Shown piece by piece: positions 10,722-23,259 of a stretch of DNA of 64,000 nt. The stretch covers positions 608,475-672,474 of the forward strand of contig QEOQ01000242.1 in the NCBI GenBank assembly GCA_010279815.1, written 5' to 3'. The stretch's first letter is position 1; the number at the start of each line of letters is the position of its first letter. The notes beneath the pieces were generated by a model. That model did not search any database and was not told the origin of the DNA. It worked only from the letters and a program-made list of their open reading frames with translations. The DNA is from Brachionus plicatilis. Lineage: Eukaryota; Rotifera; Eurotatoria; Ploima; Brachionidae. Both the position numbers and the translations under genes were made by a program.

Positions 10722-11030
10722 ATGTCAAAATTAGTTTTAAAAAAAATATTTTTTTTAAACTTAAGAAATGTTTATAAACAAGATGACAATTTTTATCACA
10801 AAGACAAATGTTGTGTCAGTGTGAAAAAAAATTGCAAGAATTATTCATTTTGCGCGAGGTACACACAGCATAAAAAAACCAGCGTGTTCACATTCATTTT
10901 CGAATGCAAAAGTAAACCATTAATTATGATAAAATATTCGCTTTCAACTCGACAAGATATATTTCGTATTTTTTTGCTTGCTAATAGCAAAAAATTAGCA
11001 TACAAAAAAATACGAAACTTGCATTTTTAA
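10722..11030 (+). CDS. Uncharacterised 102-residue open frame
   Basis: This ATG frame has lysine and cysteine content (CCVSVKKNC) but no recognisable domain, signal peptide or membrane segment. It lies between the pogo relic and the R3H-SUZ gene. Its A/T-driven residue use and lack of a nearby clear promoter or poly(A) signal make chance occurrence likely. Confidence 0.15.
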   Translation: MSKLVLKKIFFLNLRNVYKQDDNFYHKDKCCVSVKKNCKNYSFCARYTQHKKTSVFTFIFECKSKPLIMIKYSLSTRQDIFRIFLLANSKKLAYKKIRNLHF

Positions 11031-11340
11031 GAGCACTATAGAACTAAATTAGAGATGCATAGAATTCAATTTTGTGCTGAACGAATTTATTTCGTTCAAA
11101 GCAAACAAATATTATTTCACAAATTACTTGAAATTTTTCTCGGTCTTCTAGCACCTTAGTAACTTTTGGCTTAATCTATTCACCAAATTTTCAGATTGAG
11201 TCGAAGCAGTACTTTTGCAATGCAGTTGGCCAAGCTACTCTCTTTTACCGAGTGATTTACACTTGTCGCCCCTGTCTGTCTCATCAAAGCACCATAGATA
11301 AGAATTTTACGTTCTAATTTTGAAAGAGCCCTTGTTGAGA

Positions 11341-14300
11341 ATGTTAAACAGTGCTGATGCGGCCTCGGGCGCTCCTCTGTCTGCTGTCGACCCGCGCAGC
11401 TCGAACGAAGCGGCCCCCAGTCCTCAACTAGACATCAAAGACTTCATTCACACTCAGCTCAAAGAAAACACTCGCGATCGCCTTTTTATGCTCAATGTGG
11501 AGCGCGACCTGCTCAATTTCATCAAGAACCAAAAGTAAACACTGCGTCAAAATTAGTCTTAATTTTTTATTTAACTAAAATTATGCACAGGGAAGAGTAC
11601 CACAAATTTCAGGCCATGAACCCCTACTACAGGATGTTGACGCATCGCATCTGCGAATACTTTGGTCTGGGCCACAATCTGGACAATTCCAAGCAGTCGG
11701 TGATAGTGTTCAAGCTAGCCGAGCGGCCCACACTGCCCACACTGCCCAGCTTGACCTTCCAGGCAATAATAAATACCTCTGAGCAGAAGCAGCAAGTTAA
11801 GCAGGCCAGTATGGGCTCCGAGTCCGGCTCGGACTCCTCTTCGTCCAACTCGCTCACCCCCAATTCATCTTCGAACAACTTGGCCGCTTTACAGGAGACC
11901 AAAATTGAAAAGAAACAAATTCTTAAGCGCGACACCAATGACCAAGAGAACTTGATCAGAGTATGCTTTTTTGAGCTTTTTTTTTACCTCCCAATTTTAT
12001 GACTGTCACATAGACCCTTAAATTTGAGACCAAAAAAGTCTAAAATTTTTTTACTCTGCTTTTTTAAACAGGATCATTATATAAAATTTTGAAAAAAAAA
12101 CACCAAAATTCCCTTTTTAATTTAATTTAAATTTTTATTTTTTAATAAAAAACTGTTATTAATAAAAAAGAAATTTTTGCGCAAAAGTCAGAAAAAAAGT
12201 CATTTTAAAGTCTTTTCAGGGTCAAGTCATTTGATCTGACTTGAAATTTTTATTTTTAAAAAAAAATCTTTTGTCGTTCCATGTTTTTATTAAAGCGGTC
12301 ATTTTTATTTCAAAATCTTTGAAATGAATTTTTTTAGGAAAAAAAATTTCAAGTCAAGTGAAAAGACTTTATGGCTTTTAAACAACTATGGTTTTTTATT
12401 AAATAATAATTTTATATTAGCACTAGAAAGGCAAAATTTTTTTATACCGTAAAAGCCCAAATTCTGCTATAATTAAGTCAAATTTAAGTTTTTTTTTTTA
12501 CCAATAAAATGGGTTAATGGGTACTTTGGGTTGTTATGTATATATTTTTTTTTGACATTAAATAATAATAATTTTTAAACAAAAACATTAAAATTATAAA
12601 TTTTATGCAATTTCAGATTGAGGAACAAAAAATTTTTAAAGTTTTTATTTTTTTCCAAAATTTTGTAGTCTTTTAATCGGCTGATAATTTAAATTTTGAA
12701 AAAAACACCAAAATAATCTTTTTAATTTAATTTCAGTTTTTTTATTAAATAAATATTTTATATTTATTAATAAATATAAAAAAGTTATTTTAAAAAAATA
12801 AAACTACATTTTATCAGACTTGTATAAAAGTCAGGAAAAAAGTCTGAACAAGTCAAAAACAAGTCAAAGTGAGACATTGCCTTGAAATATTTTTTTAAAA
12901 ATTACAAGTATTGACTTCACGTCAATATTTTGACTTATTTTATAAGTTATTAAGAATAGAATAAAAAAATATAAAAAATTATGTGTCTTAAATTTTTTTT
13001 CTCAGGAAAAAATAAAATTATTAGTCTTTTTTAAATGTTAAAATTGAATCATAATTTTTTAAACAATGCACATTATTGTTTTTTTATTTAAAATTATTTT
13101 ATATTTTGAAGATGTTTGTATTTATTTTATTTCTAAAATTTTTTTAAAGCATAAATTTATTTTCGATTTTTATTCATAAATTCACTAAAAAGGATCATAT
13201 AATGATTCAATTTTTTCATTAAAAAAGAAATGTCGACTAATGATTTTTTTTTTCCTGAAAAAATAATTTAAGACTCATAATTTTTTATATTTTTTAATTC
13301 TTTTCTTAAAATAACAAGTCAAATCTTGACTTGTAAATTTTTAAATTCCTAAACAAGTCAAAGTCCTGAGTTGCACTTGATTTGTGACTTTCATCCAAGT
13401 AGACTTTTTATATTATAGAAATAATAATAATATAGTTTAAAATAATATTTTTTTATTAAAAAAAATCAAAAATAAATAGTTTTTTTATTTAATTCGCAAT
13501 ACAAAAAATATTTTTTAAAAAAGTTTCTATTAAAGAATCGTATATTATATATATCTTAAGTACTATTAAATATAAATGTACGTTTAAATAGTTTTAATAG
13601 GTTTTTTTATCTTTTTTTATTTTTAAATTTTTAATAATAGTAATCTTTGACTTCATTTTTGATTTTTAATACTTTTTATCGAAATAATTTAGACAATTTA
13701 TTTGATAAAATTATCCTCCTTTAAAGGAAAAGTATTTTAAAAAATTGATAAAAAAGGAATAGTAAAATAAATTAGATTCAATGGTTAAGCTAATTAGTAA
13801 GTTTAAAATGGATTTTTAATTAAAATTAAGCAATATCGTCAGTTATAAATGAACTTTAAAAAATGTGAACATTTTTTTTTTATAATTTATTTAAAACAAA
13901 GTTAAAGAAAAAGATACTTTAGCTTTTTTTGAAAATAAATTTTTTTTTCTTTTTTTTAAAGTAAATTTTCGTTTTTCGTGGTAAATTTTTATACGCTAAA
14001 AAACGAAAAAAAATTGAGCAAAAAATTAAATAACTTACCAAAATAATTGAACTACATTTTTAAAACTCAAATAATATTATTTAAATCGATTTTTTTTTTA
14101 GCATTTTTTGACGAAAATTGACTATAAATTTTAGAAATTAGAGTAAGTCTGTTAAAAAAAGAAATAATATTAATTGTTCGTATAAATACTTAATTTTACA
14201 CTTTTATTTTAAATTTTTTTTAAATATTTATCTAAAAAAATATGAAAAAAATATCTAACCAATCTTTGTTTTATTCATTTAACGCGCAGATTTGTAAAAA

Positions 14301-17300
14301 TTTGAATGAATTTTCTATTGATTCGTTTGATCGGATCTGACTTGAAATATTGAAATTTTTTTTCAATATTTAAAGTGTAAAATTAAGTATTTACACGATC
14401 ATGACTGCTTATTTTTATTTAAATAAATATAAAATAAGTTAAAATAAAAAAATTAATTTCCGGAACTATTTCTTTTGACTTGAGAATTATATTTTTTAAC
14501 AAAACATGGTTAAGCATTAGGTTTTGGACCTTCTTTAGCTATGGTACAATAACTCTGATGTACATTGTTGGTACAGAATTTTTCTTTAAATTTACAGCCA
14601 AAGCCATAACATGATAACAATAATAGTTCTTCAAAAAAGAACTACAACTACAGATGCTCTTTGGTCATTAGGTATCACTGAATCTAACAACATTCAAACT
14701 TCTAATGTATTAAACAAATGTTCACAAGAACTTTTACCATCATAATAAAATAAACATTTTTTTTGAATAATAAATTTAGATAGACAACATTAAAACAAAC
14801 AAGAAAAAAAGTTATTTACATAATTTAAGTAAGTTGAAGCATTAATTAAGTATGAAACAAAATTTAGATGCACAATTATTTTATTTATAGGTAAAAATAT
14901 ATTATACATAGATTAAGTATTTTAAACAAACAGGTAATTAACGTCCGTAAAAAATACTTAAAATGTTTGAAATTTTTAAGATAGAATGTGAAAAAAGCTT
15001 TCTTTTGAAAAATTATTATTGATTCTTCCTACTCAAATTCGGCGATGTGAAATCCAGCACAAATTGAACAAAAATATTTCCTCATAATTAAGGAAAAATA
15101 GCAACTCAAAAAAATAATTTTTTTTAACACTTTTTTATTTATCCAAAGGTGAAAAAGACAAAAAAAAATAATAAAATTATATTTGATTATTGAATCAATT
15201 GATTTTAAACAAAAAGGTGCACTATGTTGCAATTATTTATTGATGACAATTAATTTTTTCCTAAAATTATAATTTTTCTAAAAACAAATATATAAGTTCA
15301 ATTTTTCCGAATCTCTATTTAAATAATAGAGAATTTAATTAAACTTTTTATGAAATTTTTTTTAGCTGAAGGAGCAATTGTTCGATCAGATTTTTTCAAA
15401 ACAAATAAAAAAAAATTTGAGAGACTGTTAGTATTTTTTGGGACTTTTTTATCCTTATCTTCGATTTTTCTGGTAAAATTATGAGGTCTTATAACCTGAT
15501 GACTAGTGGTCGCCAAATCTCAGGTAAATTAAATACTGGCTATAAAAAAAACACTGGTCATTAAAAAAATATACTGACTGTTAGATTTTATCCGAAAAAA
15601 TTAATAAATTAGTTTATAATTATTGATTTTTTTAAATACTATTAAACTATAATTCTGTTTTAACAGGTACTAGTATAATACTATCAATACCGTGAGGGTC
15701 TCTAGGAAGTTAAATTTCAGATTATAAACCTATTACACTCATGACAATTTGGAGGATCGGCACGGATAATTTTTTTCTATTAAAAAAGGAACTAGTGATC
15801 CTTTCAAGGTAATTACTGTTAACATGTTTGGTTTGATTTCACCTCTTCAGTACTTGTCTAGCAATAATTCTTACAGGAAATACTTTAAAGTTAAGCTTAA
15901 TATACAATTAAAAGAAAATTTTAAAATTTTAAAATTTCAAAATTTTATAAATAAATTTTTTTTTAAATTTAGTCCAAAAGAACATAACAAAACTTAAAAA
16001 AAATTGACGAATATAATATTAATTTTTTTTCATAAAATTATTTAAAATTTTAATTCAATGTTTGAATCAGAAATTGTATTTTTTTCAAAATAAAGTTAAA
16101 TATTCTTAAGTGTAGCACGTTTTGGTATCTTACACTCTTTGGATTATTTTTTTGTTCAGTGAGTCGACTGTATTGATTATCTTAAAAAAAAATGTATATT
16201 TCCTAAAATCCCAATCTGCTAATCTAAATAATCTATTTTTCCAATTAACCAAATTGAGTTAACTAATTATTCATTTATTTGTTTATCTGTACCGAGCTAA
16301 TGCTCCTTCAGAATAACAAAAAAAAAATAAAATGAAGTTAAATAAGGTAAAATAAAATAAAAAATAAATAAAAAAAAAAAAAGGAAAAATAAATCGAAAG
16401 AAAATTAGTCATTTTCTAATTCTTTTAAAGGTCCTGAAGACTCGTGAGCGCTCATGCTTGTTATTTTCTATTGATTCTGAATTTTAGTACTCGCCTTAAC
16501 CCTCAGATCTAATTTTAATTTTGAGTATCCAATTCAGTCCTATTTTGCTTAAAAATTACTCAAAATAAGTTACAATCTCTTTATTTTAGTTTTTAAAATT
16601 TTGAATATTTTTAGAAAAATTATAATCAAAAATTTAAGTTTTGAAAATTTAGCAATTTTTTTTTTTTAAAGTAATTTTATAGAAAAAAATAATGCTAGTA
16701 GGGAAAATTAAAAAATTTCATTCTATTTTAAAGTTATTTTAGCGACAAAAATAATAAAAAAAAAATCAGACTGAAAAACTGCCTTTTTGAGTATCTAATT
16801 TGGGGCCTTGGTGACAGTCAAATTTTATTTTGTGTTTGCTTTTTTTTTAATTTAGAATAAACAGCTAAACAAAAAAACTAATGAAATAAAGCCAAAAACA
16901 TTTGAGGAAAAGTCGGCCGAGTATAACCGAATCAAGAACAGAATATTCAACAATTTGAGCGACAATAGTGACTCAGATAAAGCATCTAATCAAAATGTAC
17001 AAATAAAAGAGACCGAGGTTAAACAATATAAAATATTGAACCGAACTGGCAAGACTGTGACAGAGGTGGAAAATGGCGAAAATGCAAATTTTTCTTCTAA
17101 TCAAAAAAGTCAAAAAAAAGTCCAGTCCAAACCCAAGACAACCAGCGGCCTTAAGAAGCCTGTGCAAACAAAAATTTTTTCCGCTCCAACTCAAGTAATG
17201 CACACAAACTATCGCCAAATGGTGCCACAGTACCCGACAGGCCAGTTTGTTTACATGAACCAGGGCGGCAATTACCAGCATCAGTTTAATAGTGTTATGT

Positions 17301-17791
17301 TTTCGAATGTGCCTCATATGGTCGGCAACGGTGGGTACCAGATGATGCCCAATCAAACTTCGGGTCTATTGATGCACAGAGCGCCCATTCTGCAAATTCC
17401 CAGCGTTAATAGTCAAACAAACAGCCCGAGCCGGCCTAGTCCCAAGACAAGACCCAAATTTGAGAGCCCTGTAAACAAGAAACCTCTGGTAAAGGCCAGT
17501 GATAGAATAAAAAATATAAAATTTCAAGTGTACAATTTGAGCGCTGATTTGACCAAAGCCAAACTCAACGAGCTGCTTGCGCCTTATATTTTCAAAATGG
17601 AAATAATGGATAAAAAGACAAGCGCTATTCAGAATGGTGACGATGGCAAGAGTAGCCTTTTAGACGAGGCGTCCATCGACATTTTGATCGAGTTCGATAA
17701 TTTTGACAAAATTGAAGAGGCTTTCAAGGATTTGAACCTAAATGGTGGTCCGCAATCGACAAGTCCGTTCTTGATTAAGCCGGTTTGTTGA
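11341..17791 (+). CDS. R3H-SUZ domain RNA-binding protein (R3HDM/ARPP21/encore-like)
   Basis: Three exons encode 499 residues: 11341-11534, 11591-11960 and 16856-17791, all with GT...AG introns (56 bp and 4895 bp). An in-frame TAA at 11299 precedes the first ATG. The R3H domain spans about residues 40-110: NTRDRLFMLNVERDLL then YYRMLTHRICEYFGLGHNLD, including the conserved R...H pattern. The SUZ motif is at 203-222 (TFEEKSAEYNRIKNRIFNNL) right after the exon 2-3 junction, which restores phase 0. The middle is Q/N/P-rich and disordered. Residues about 404-499 (IKFQVYNLSADLTKAKLNELL...) resemble a small RRM-like fold. R3H and SUZ domains bind single-stranded RNA; the family acts on mRNA stability or localisation. 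AATAAA lies at 17862. The exons are clearly more GC-rich than the flanks. Confidence 0.88.
12188..12390. mobile_element. hAT-like MITE copy inside the R3H gene intron
   Basis: The right end GGCTTTTAAACAACTATG resembles the terminal repeat of 8627-8877. The interior, with AAGTCAAGT words and a CGGTCATTTTTATTTCAAA block, is an inverse relative of 45797-46023. The left terminus is degraded. Confidence 0.6.
12815..13415. repeat. Scattered AAGTC-rich MITE fragments in the intron
   Basis: Stretches such as AACAAGTCAAAAACAAGTCAA (about 12860) and CAAGTCAAATCTTGACTTG (about 13315) recall the hAT-like MITE interior. Ends and duplications are not identifiable, so these are probably old copies. Confidence 0.4.
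14168..14402. repeat. Inverted repeat in the intron (MITE-like)
   Basis: AAATACTTAATTTTACACTTT at about 14185 and its inverse at about 14369-14390 form arms of about 30 bp. The interior contains AACGCGCAG and a GATCGGATCTGACTTGAAAT block related to the hAT-like MITE. No duplication was identified. Confidence 0.5.
16265..16390 (-). repeat. LINE 3' end in the R3H gene intron
   Basis: TTTATTTGTTTATCTGTACCG followed by AGCTAATGCTCCTTCAGAAT (16272-16313) is the inverse of the LINE 3' terminus at 44282-44327, including the AAAT-type tail. The AT-rich body to its right is 3'-UTR-like. It is a 5'-truncated insertion in antisense orientation to the host gene. Confidence 0.6.
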
Positions 17792-18481
17792 TCAGTCTAT
17801 TCAGTTGAATAATGTGAAACATTTTTAAAAAAATTATTTATTTTTATTTAAAAAGTTGAAAAATAAAAAAAAAAAAATATTGTCTTTTTCGATTAAATTC
17901 ATAAACCAGTTTTAATAAAAATAAAAAAAATTAAAAAAATTAAAATTCTCATTTGAATTTATTTAGTCCATTACAAGGCTAAAGAAAAAAATTTAGATTT
18001 AGCTTAAATATTTCTTAAGGTTCCACTTAGAGTACAAAAATACTTAAGGTCTAGTTGATTGAATCAATATTTGAATAGAAAAAAAAAAAAGAGTGATTGT
18101 CTTTTGGTCATTCAGAATGGAATTGTTTTATCTTAGCCACTTCTGACCAAATTAAAAATTCGTGAAAAAAAATTGTATCATATTTTAGAGTATTTTCCTT
18201 AAATTTTTGATCTTTTAGTTTAAAATATTTAAAAAAAAATTATTTATAATTTTTTAGTAATATTTAAATAAAATTGGAGATGATTTAAAAATAAAAACTT
18301 AAAAGAATATATTAGAGAAACTTCATTTTGGTCTAAAAATCTAGTTTTATATCTATTAAATCAAAAATTTTAACTTTTTTAAAATTTAAAAAAAAATTTG
18401 ATTGAAAATTTTATGCAATAAAAAAATACCATTTTCGAGTAACTCTTTTGTTGTCGGGTATTTGGATCTAGGTTTAGGGTA

Positions 18482-18993
18482 CCGTAAAACCTGACAAACT
18501 AGCCCTTGGGCTTATACTAAATAATTTTGGGAGGGGGGTGGCAAAAAAAATTAACCTTATAAATATCTCATTTTAATTCAAGGAGAAGCCCAGAGCTTAT
18601 AAGTTATTAAAATTAGTTTGACCATGGGCAATGGAAAATTGGAATTTAGTTAAATTTTAAATAAAAGAAATACAAAATAATGTTCCATTAGAGTTTTTAA
18701 AAAAAAAATAAAAGAAAAAAAAATTAATCATTTTCATCATCATCATCGGTTTCGGTATCCACTAAAAATTATTTTTAAATTCAAATTTATTTTAAGCTCA
18801 TGGACTTGTATTTAATTCTTTTTTTAAAACCTCATGAGCTTACATTTAATTTATGATAAATTAAGTATAAGGTATTTATTTAAAGCCCTGGGCCTATATG
18901 TATTTTAGGAGGTGGGCTTATATCGTCGAAAAGTTGGGTGCTTATAGGCTAATACTAATTTTTAGCCCCAGGCTAGTTTGTCAGGTTTTACGG
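18482..18993. mobile_element. 512-bp TIR element flanked by TA
   Basis: Left end CCGTAAAACCTGACAAACTA and its inverse at the right end (TAGTTTGTCAGGTTTTACGG) are perfect, with further inverted similarity inward (AGCCCTTGGGCTTAT against ATAGGC...AGCCCCAGG). TA flanks are at 18480-18481 and 18994-18995. The interior has no transposase. The ends share CCGTA with the element at 8930, so the two may use the same or related transposases. Confidence 0.85.
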
Positions 18994-18995
18994 TA

Positions 18996-20380
18996 CGACG
19001 ATTCAAAAAATCTTTAAAATCCTGGGCATGGTCTTTGTTTAGGTAAGGTTACCCAATTTTTCTGAAATTTTTTGAATGGAAATACCCAAATACCTGCAAA
19101 TAAGAATTACTAGAATCATACCCAAACTCCAACAAATTTGGGTATAAATGTCTGTTCAGATGTTAATTTATCTAATTTTAAATTTTATGAAAAATTTGAA
19201 TGCATTTCCTAATTTACTAAATTGCAAAAAAGCATTTTAAAATTTAAATTGAACACAATAAAATTATTAGAATTGAATGCTGTAATTTAATGTAAAATTA
19301 TATCATTATGTATAATATGTAAAGTATATAATCAATTTCTCTTTATTAGCCAAATATTTAAGATTAATAATGATAGAAGCCAATAATTGCCACAATTAAT
19401 TTATTTTACGTATTTTGCATAAATTTAATTTACATGGAGAGGATAAGCATATTTCTTTTTAGTTACCTTTAACAATTTTGTTGAATTGGTGAATAAATTC
19501 TTCCAATTCATTTAAATTAAAAAATTAAAATAAATCATTTAGTAATTTGGTATTTTATTGAAAACTATTTTCATATTAAAATTTACAAAATAACATTTCA
19601 ATTTATTTGTCTTATTTACCAGTGAAGAAGACTGAAAATCGTTTTTTTATCATTTTTGACAGCAACAAAAAATTGCAAAAAATTTGATAAAAATAAATCA
19701 GACAAGTTTTAAAATACTGTATTTACCTTAAAATACTTTTATAACTTATTTTTAAAATTGGTAAGTAATTTTTAAATTTTGATTTAAGATAGGATTATGA
19801 TTTTGGTGTGCTGTAGCAAAAAATCATATATTTTTTTTTGATGTTCTGATTCCTATAAATCATTTTGGAATTTTTTTGCAACATTTTTTTTCGAAGGCTG
19901 GAAAAAAATTATTTTAAATTTTAAAGTGTTTAGCATAATTTTTATTTAAAATTACCATTCAACAAATTTGTTTGTTTTTTATTAATTCATTTTTTTTCAA
20001 CCATTAAACAATTAAAAGCTAATTTGAGCTCAATTGGTTTAAAAACAATTTTGAGAGGTGAATAATTTTTATTATTTTGAGACTATGGCAATTAAAATTT
20101 GAAAAAAAAATCCAGAATAGTCTCTTTAAATATTTATTTTAAGTGAATTAAATACTTAAATCATGTTTTTTGAAATTCAATTTTTTTTCAGACAAATTTT
20201 CGACCATGTTTAACTTTTTTCTTGACACGAATTAAGATATTCATTTTTTTAACAAAAGTTTGCATTTGTGATTTTAAAACTAAATATTTTAGTTTAAATA
20301 ATACCTTTTAATTGTGTAATTTTTTAATTTTTTTTAGGCTGTTCATTTCGCAGACTCTTTAAAAAAATTTTTTACGAATT
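18996..20380. other. Gene-free AT-rich region
   Basis: Only A/T-rich sequence without coding character is seen here. The last part is the upstream region of the membrane-protein gene at 20399. Confidence 0.5.
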
Positions 20381-20398
20381 ATTTTTTTTTTAGATAAA

Positions 20399-21018
20399 AT
20401 GGACGATGCCGAAAACCGATATCTAAATCGTTCTGATTTTAATATTCAAGGCTTGCTAAAAGAGAAGAAATACGCAAAAATTTTAAATGTTTTTGCGTTT
20501 ATAGGTTTTCTGGCTGGAGTTTCTGCTTCATTAGTTTTTTACATAAGATATAATTTACTCCTTACACCTATTATCGCATTAGCATCAAGTAGGAAATCAA
20601 TTAGACTTTTTAAAATTATTTTTTAAATTTAACCAAGGCATAATTGCATTAATGGTTATTTATATAAATATGCAATTCTTGTGGGATGTGTGGCAAATAT
20701 GGACCTATAAGCTCAAATATTGGTGCATGCTCGGATTTGTGCTACAAGTTGTCTTTATTGCTTTGTTTATTGGGTTTATTAGTCTTGGAGTATATTACCA
20801 ACAAAGTAAATTGGAAATTTTATTCACAATTTTATTCAATAATTTATTAAACTTTATTTTTCCAAGAACCAACAGCACAAAGTTTTTATGTGTCGAGTGT
20901 GTGGGTATTTATGTGCTGGAAATGGTCTTTTGCACTATTCTATAGAACCAAAAAATACCGATCCATGTTCACCCGCTATTCTCTGATTGGAGTTGATAGT
21001 GAAGTTAATTCCGATTAA
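20399..21018 (+). CDS. Four-pass membrane protein, three exons
   Basis: Exons 20399-20588, 20638-20805 and 20867-21018 join in phase across GT...AG introns of 49 and 61 bp to give 169 residues. Four hydrophobic segments are visible: about 28-51 (ILNVFAFIGFLAGVSASLVF), 54-80, 93-118 (CMLGFVLQVVFIALFIGFIS) and 125-145 (FYVSSVWVFMCWKWSFALFY). Both termini are polar, the C-terminus ending in DSEVNSD. There is no signal peptide. Layout and size recall small tetraspan families such as TMEM138 or MARVEL-type proteins, but I cannot assign one. AATAAA lies at 21111, about 93 nt after the stop. A TTTTTTTTTTAG acceptor-like site ends at 20393, just before the ATG. Confidence 0.8.
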
Positions 21019-21570
21019 TGCAAAATTTAAAAATCTTAATCTAGCAAAATGAGATATTTATTTGTAAATTTTTACTTTTAAAAAGAAAAACGATGACGCA
21101 TTTTGTTTATAATAAACTGAGACTGTATATTTTAGTTAAGTTAATATGAAGTTCATTTTTTAGATTATTGTTAATTTAATTTTTAAAAATTAATAAATTA
21201 ATATATTATGAAAAAATGCAAAATTTGAGATTTTTTTTGCTATAAATTATAAAATGAAATTTTTTTTTTCATCATAAATTTAAGAAAATGGAATTAAATA
21301 ATTTACTTTTTTTTACTTGGACTTTAAACAATCTTTATTGGGATAAATTTAAACTTGCTCTAAATGATTTCACTTTTGCTCTGAAAATTGATGTGCTCTG
21401 CAATTATTAATAAGTGTGCTCTGAAAAAAATTAAAAATGAGCTCCGAAGTATATTAAATGACATTAATTGACAACCATAACAAAAAAACTACGATTGAAC
21501 TTTTTGTTCTTTTAAAAAATCTAATTTTTTAAAAAATATTTTTCATAATTTTTAATTAAGATCTTTGTTG

Positions 21571-21752
21571 AGAAAAGACGTACTTTTAATATTTTTTCTA
21601 TTTTAATAGCCAAAAAGAATGTTCTTTTTAAACTTTTTAGAATTTATTATTTGCCTTAGTCTAGAATGGACATACTTTTTATCCTTTTTGATTTTATTTT
21701 AGTTAAAAAGATTGTTAAAAAGGCAAAAAGTATAAAAAAGGACGTCTTTTCT
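21571..21752. repeat. Inverted repeat, about 19-bp arms
   Basis: AGAAAAGACGTACTTTT (21571) and AAAAGGACGTCTTTTCT (about 21736) are inverted near-copies. The interior is a run of AAAAAGNNTGTT-like words. This is probably a small MITE; boundaries and target duplication are unclear. Confidence 0.45.
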
Positions 21753-21823
21753 GTACTAAGGCTAAAATATAATTACAAAAAGAACATCCTTTCAAAAAAG
21801 AGAGTATATCTTAGGGTCCGTTG

Positions 21824-22876
21824 TCAATAGCTCATTAATCTTGAATAAAAAAATTCAAAGGTTTTTTCACAATTAGCCGTTTCTGACATTGGTTTAATCA
21901 GATTGTCACTATTCCTTAAATTATATTTTAAATTCCTTGAGTCTTTATTATGTAATTTAATTAATAAATTTTCGGTAGAATTATGGAAAAAAAGCGTTTT
22001 ATAAGCAAAAGATAACGTTCTATCAAGAATTCTATGCTGAAAAGCAAAAAACCCATATTTTTCTAGAAAATTATTAATAACATTGAATTTATCCACTTCA
22101 AATTTAAATTTTAAATAATTTTAAAAATTGAGAAATAATAAATTTTAGCAAGTTTAATAATTGCGTCTTTTGAAAAATAACACAAAAGAGTTTAACAATA
22201 ATCAAAATAAGGTAAAATAAATGCTTAAAAAAACTGAATTTTGACAGAAGTAGTCAGATAGAAAAGTCTCCCAATACTAAAAATTTTTTTTGTTTACAAC
22301 TAATGAGATAATACAGGTAAGCTTTGATAAATTAAGATTTTGATCAATCCCATAACCTAAGAGACTTATTTCAGCTACAACTTGTATATCATTTCTAAAA
22401 ATATTTACCTTTTTAGGAAAATTAGATCGTTTATTCGAAAAGATCATACAATATGTTTTAGACCAATTGATATCTATCTTGTTATAAAAACACCAATTAT
22501 TAAGACTTTTAATGATAGTTGAAAAATTTATTATTAAAGCGCTTTCCATATCTTTATCTGAATGACTAATTGTTGTATCATCAGCGAACATTTTTATGTT
22601 AAATTTACCTAAGAGATAAGGGAAATCATTAATAAAAATGAAGAAAAGAAGGGGACCTAATACCGAGCCTTGCGGTACACCTAACTTAAGTGAAGTAGGT
22701 TTAGATTTTTCGATTTTAGATGTTGGTCTTCTTTTTTTATTGATTATGCTCGACTGGTACTGTTTTTGCTTCAATTGAATTGGATTTACTTCAAGTATAA
22801 GTACGCCAAGCAAATCAGGTGTTTGCATTTGTTCTTCTTTAGGAAAGAATGGCGTGAACATGAGCCTACAAGCCAT
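21824..22876 (-). pseudogene. LINE reverse-transcriptase fragment with C-terminal tail
   Basis: The upstream part (22277-22760 on the minus strand) encodes LGVPQGSVLGPLLFFIFIND followed by KMFADDTTISHSD, the RT palm with the FADD catalytic pair, then a thumb region. The separate frame 21824-22096 reads FAFQHRILDRTLSFAYKTLF and YNLRNSDNLIKP, typical of LINE C-termini. A stretch with stops between the two frames and the missing N-terminal RT and endonuclease show it is dead. Confidence 0.85.
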
Positions 22877-23259
22877 TAATCAGTTATTTTTACATCGCCA
22901 GGAACGCTTGTGCACCAGATCGAGAATAAGGTTCGGTAATAAGCGTCGAGCGAAACAAAATATTTATTATTAATGCTTGTTGAGTACACGTTTATGACTT
23001 TTGGAGTCACTTGATCGGTACTCGTAACGTTAACCATTCTCGGCTGAATTTGGCTTTTTCTTGAACCAGATTTTTTCAGATTCGAGAAAAGCTTGAACTT
23101 AATCCAAAGCTAAAACTTTTACCAAAACCCAAGACTTGAACTTGGTTTTCGTCGACGTCTGAAAACTGTGAGTTGAGAGCTGGACCATTTTTGTGTTCAA
23201 ATTCTTGATTGATCATTTTAAGAATATTTAATAAAACAATACTGATAAGAAAATTTTCA

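Noticed and set aside
14591..14745. Open frame in the R3H intron (SLGITESNNIQTSNVLN and neighbours)
   Set aside because: Could be an extra exon, but the flanking exons already join in phase 0 and restore an intact SUZ motif, and no suitable splice pair is evident.
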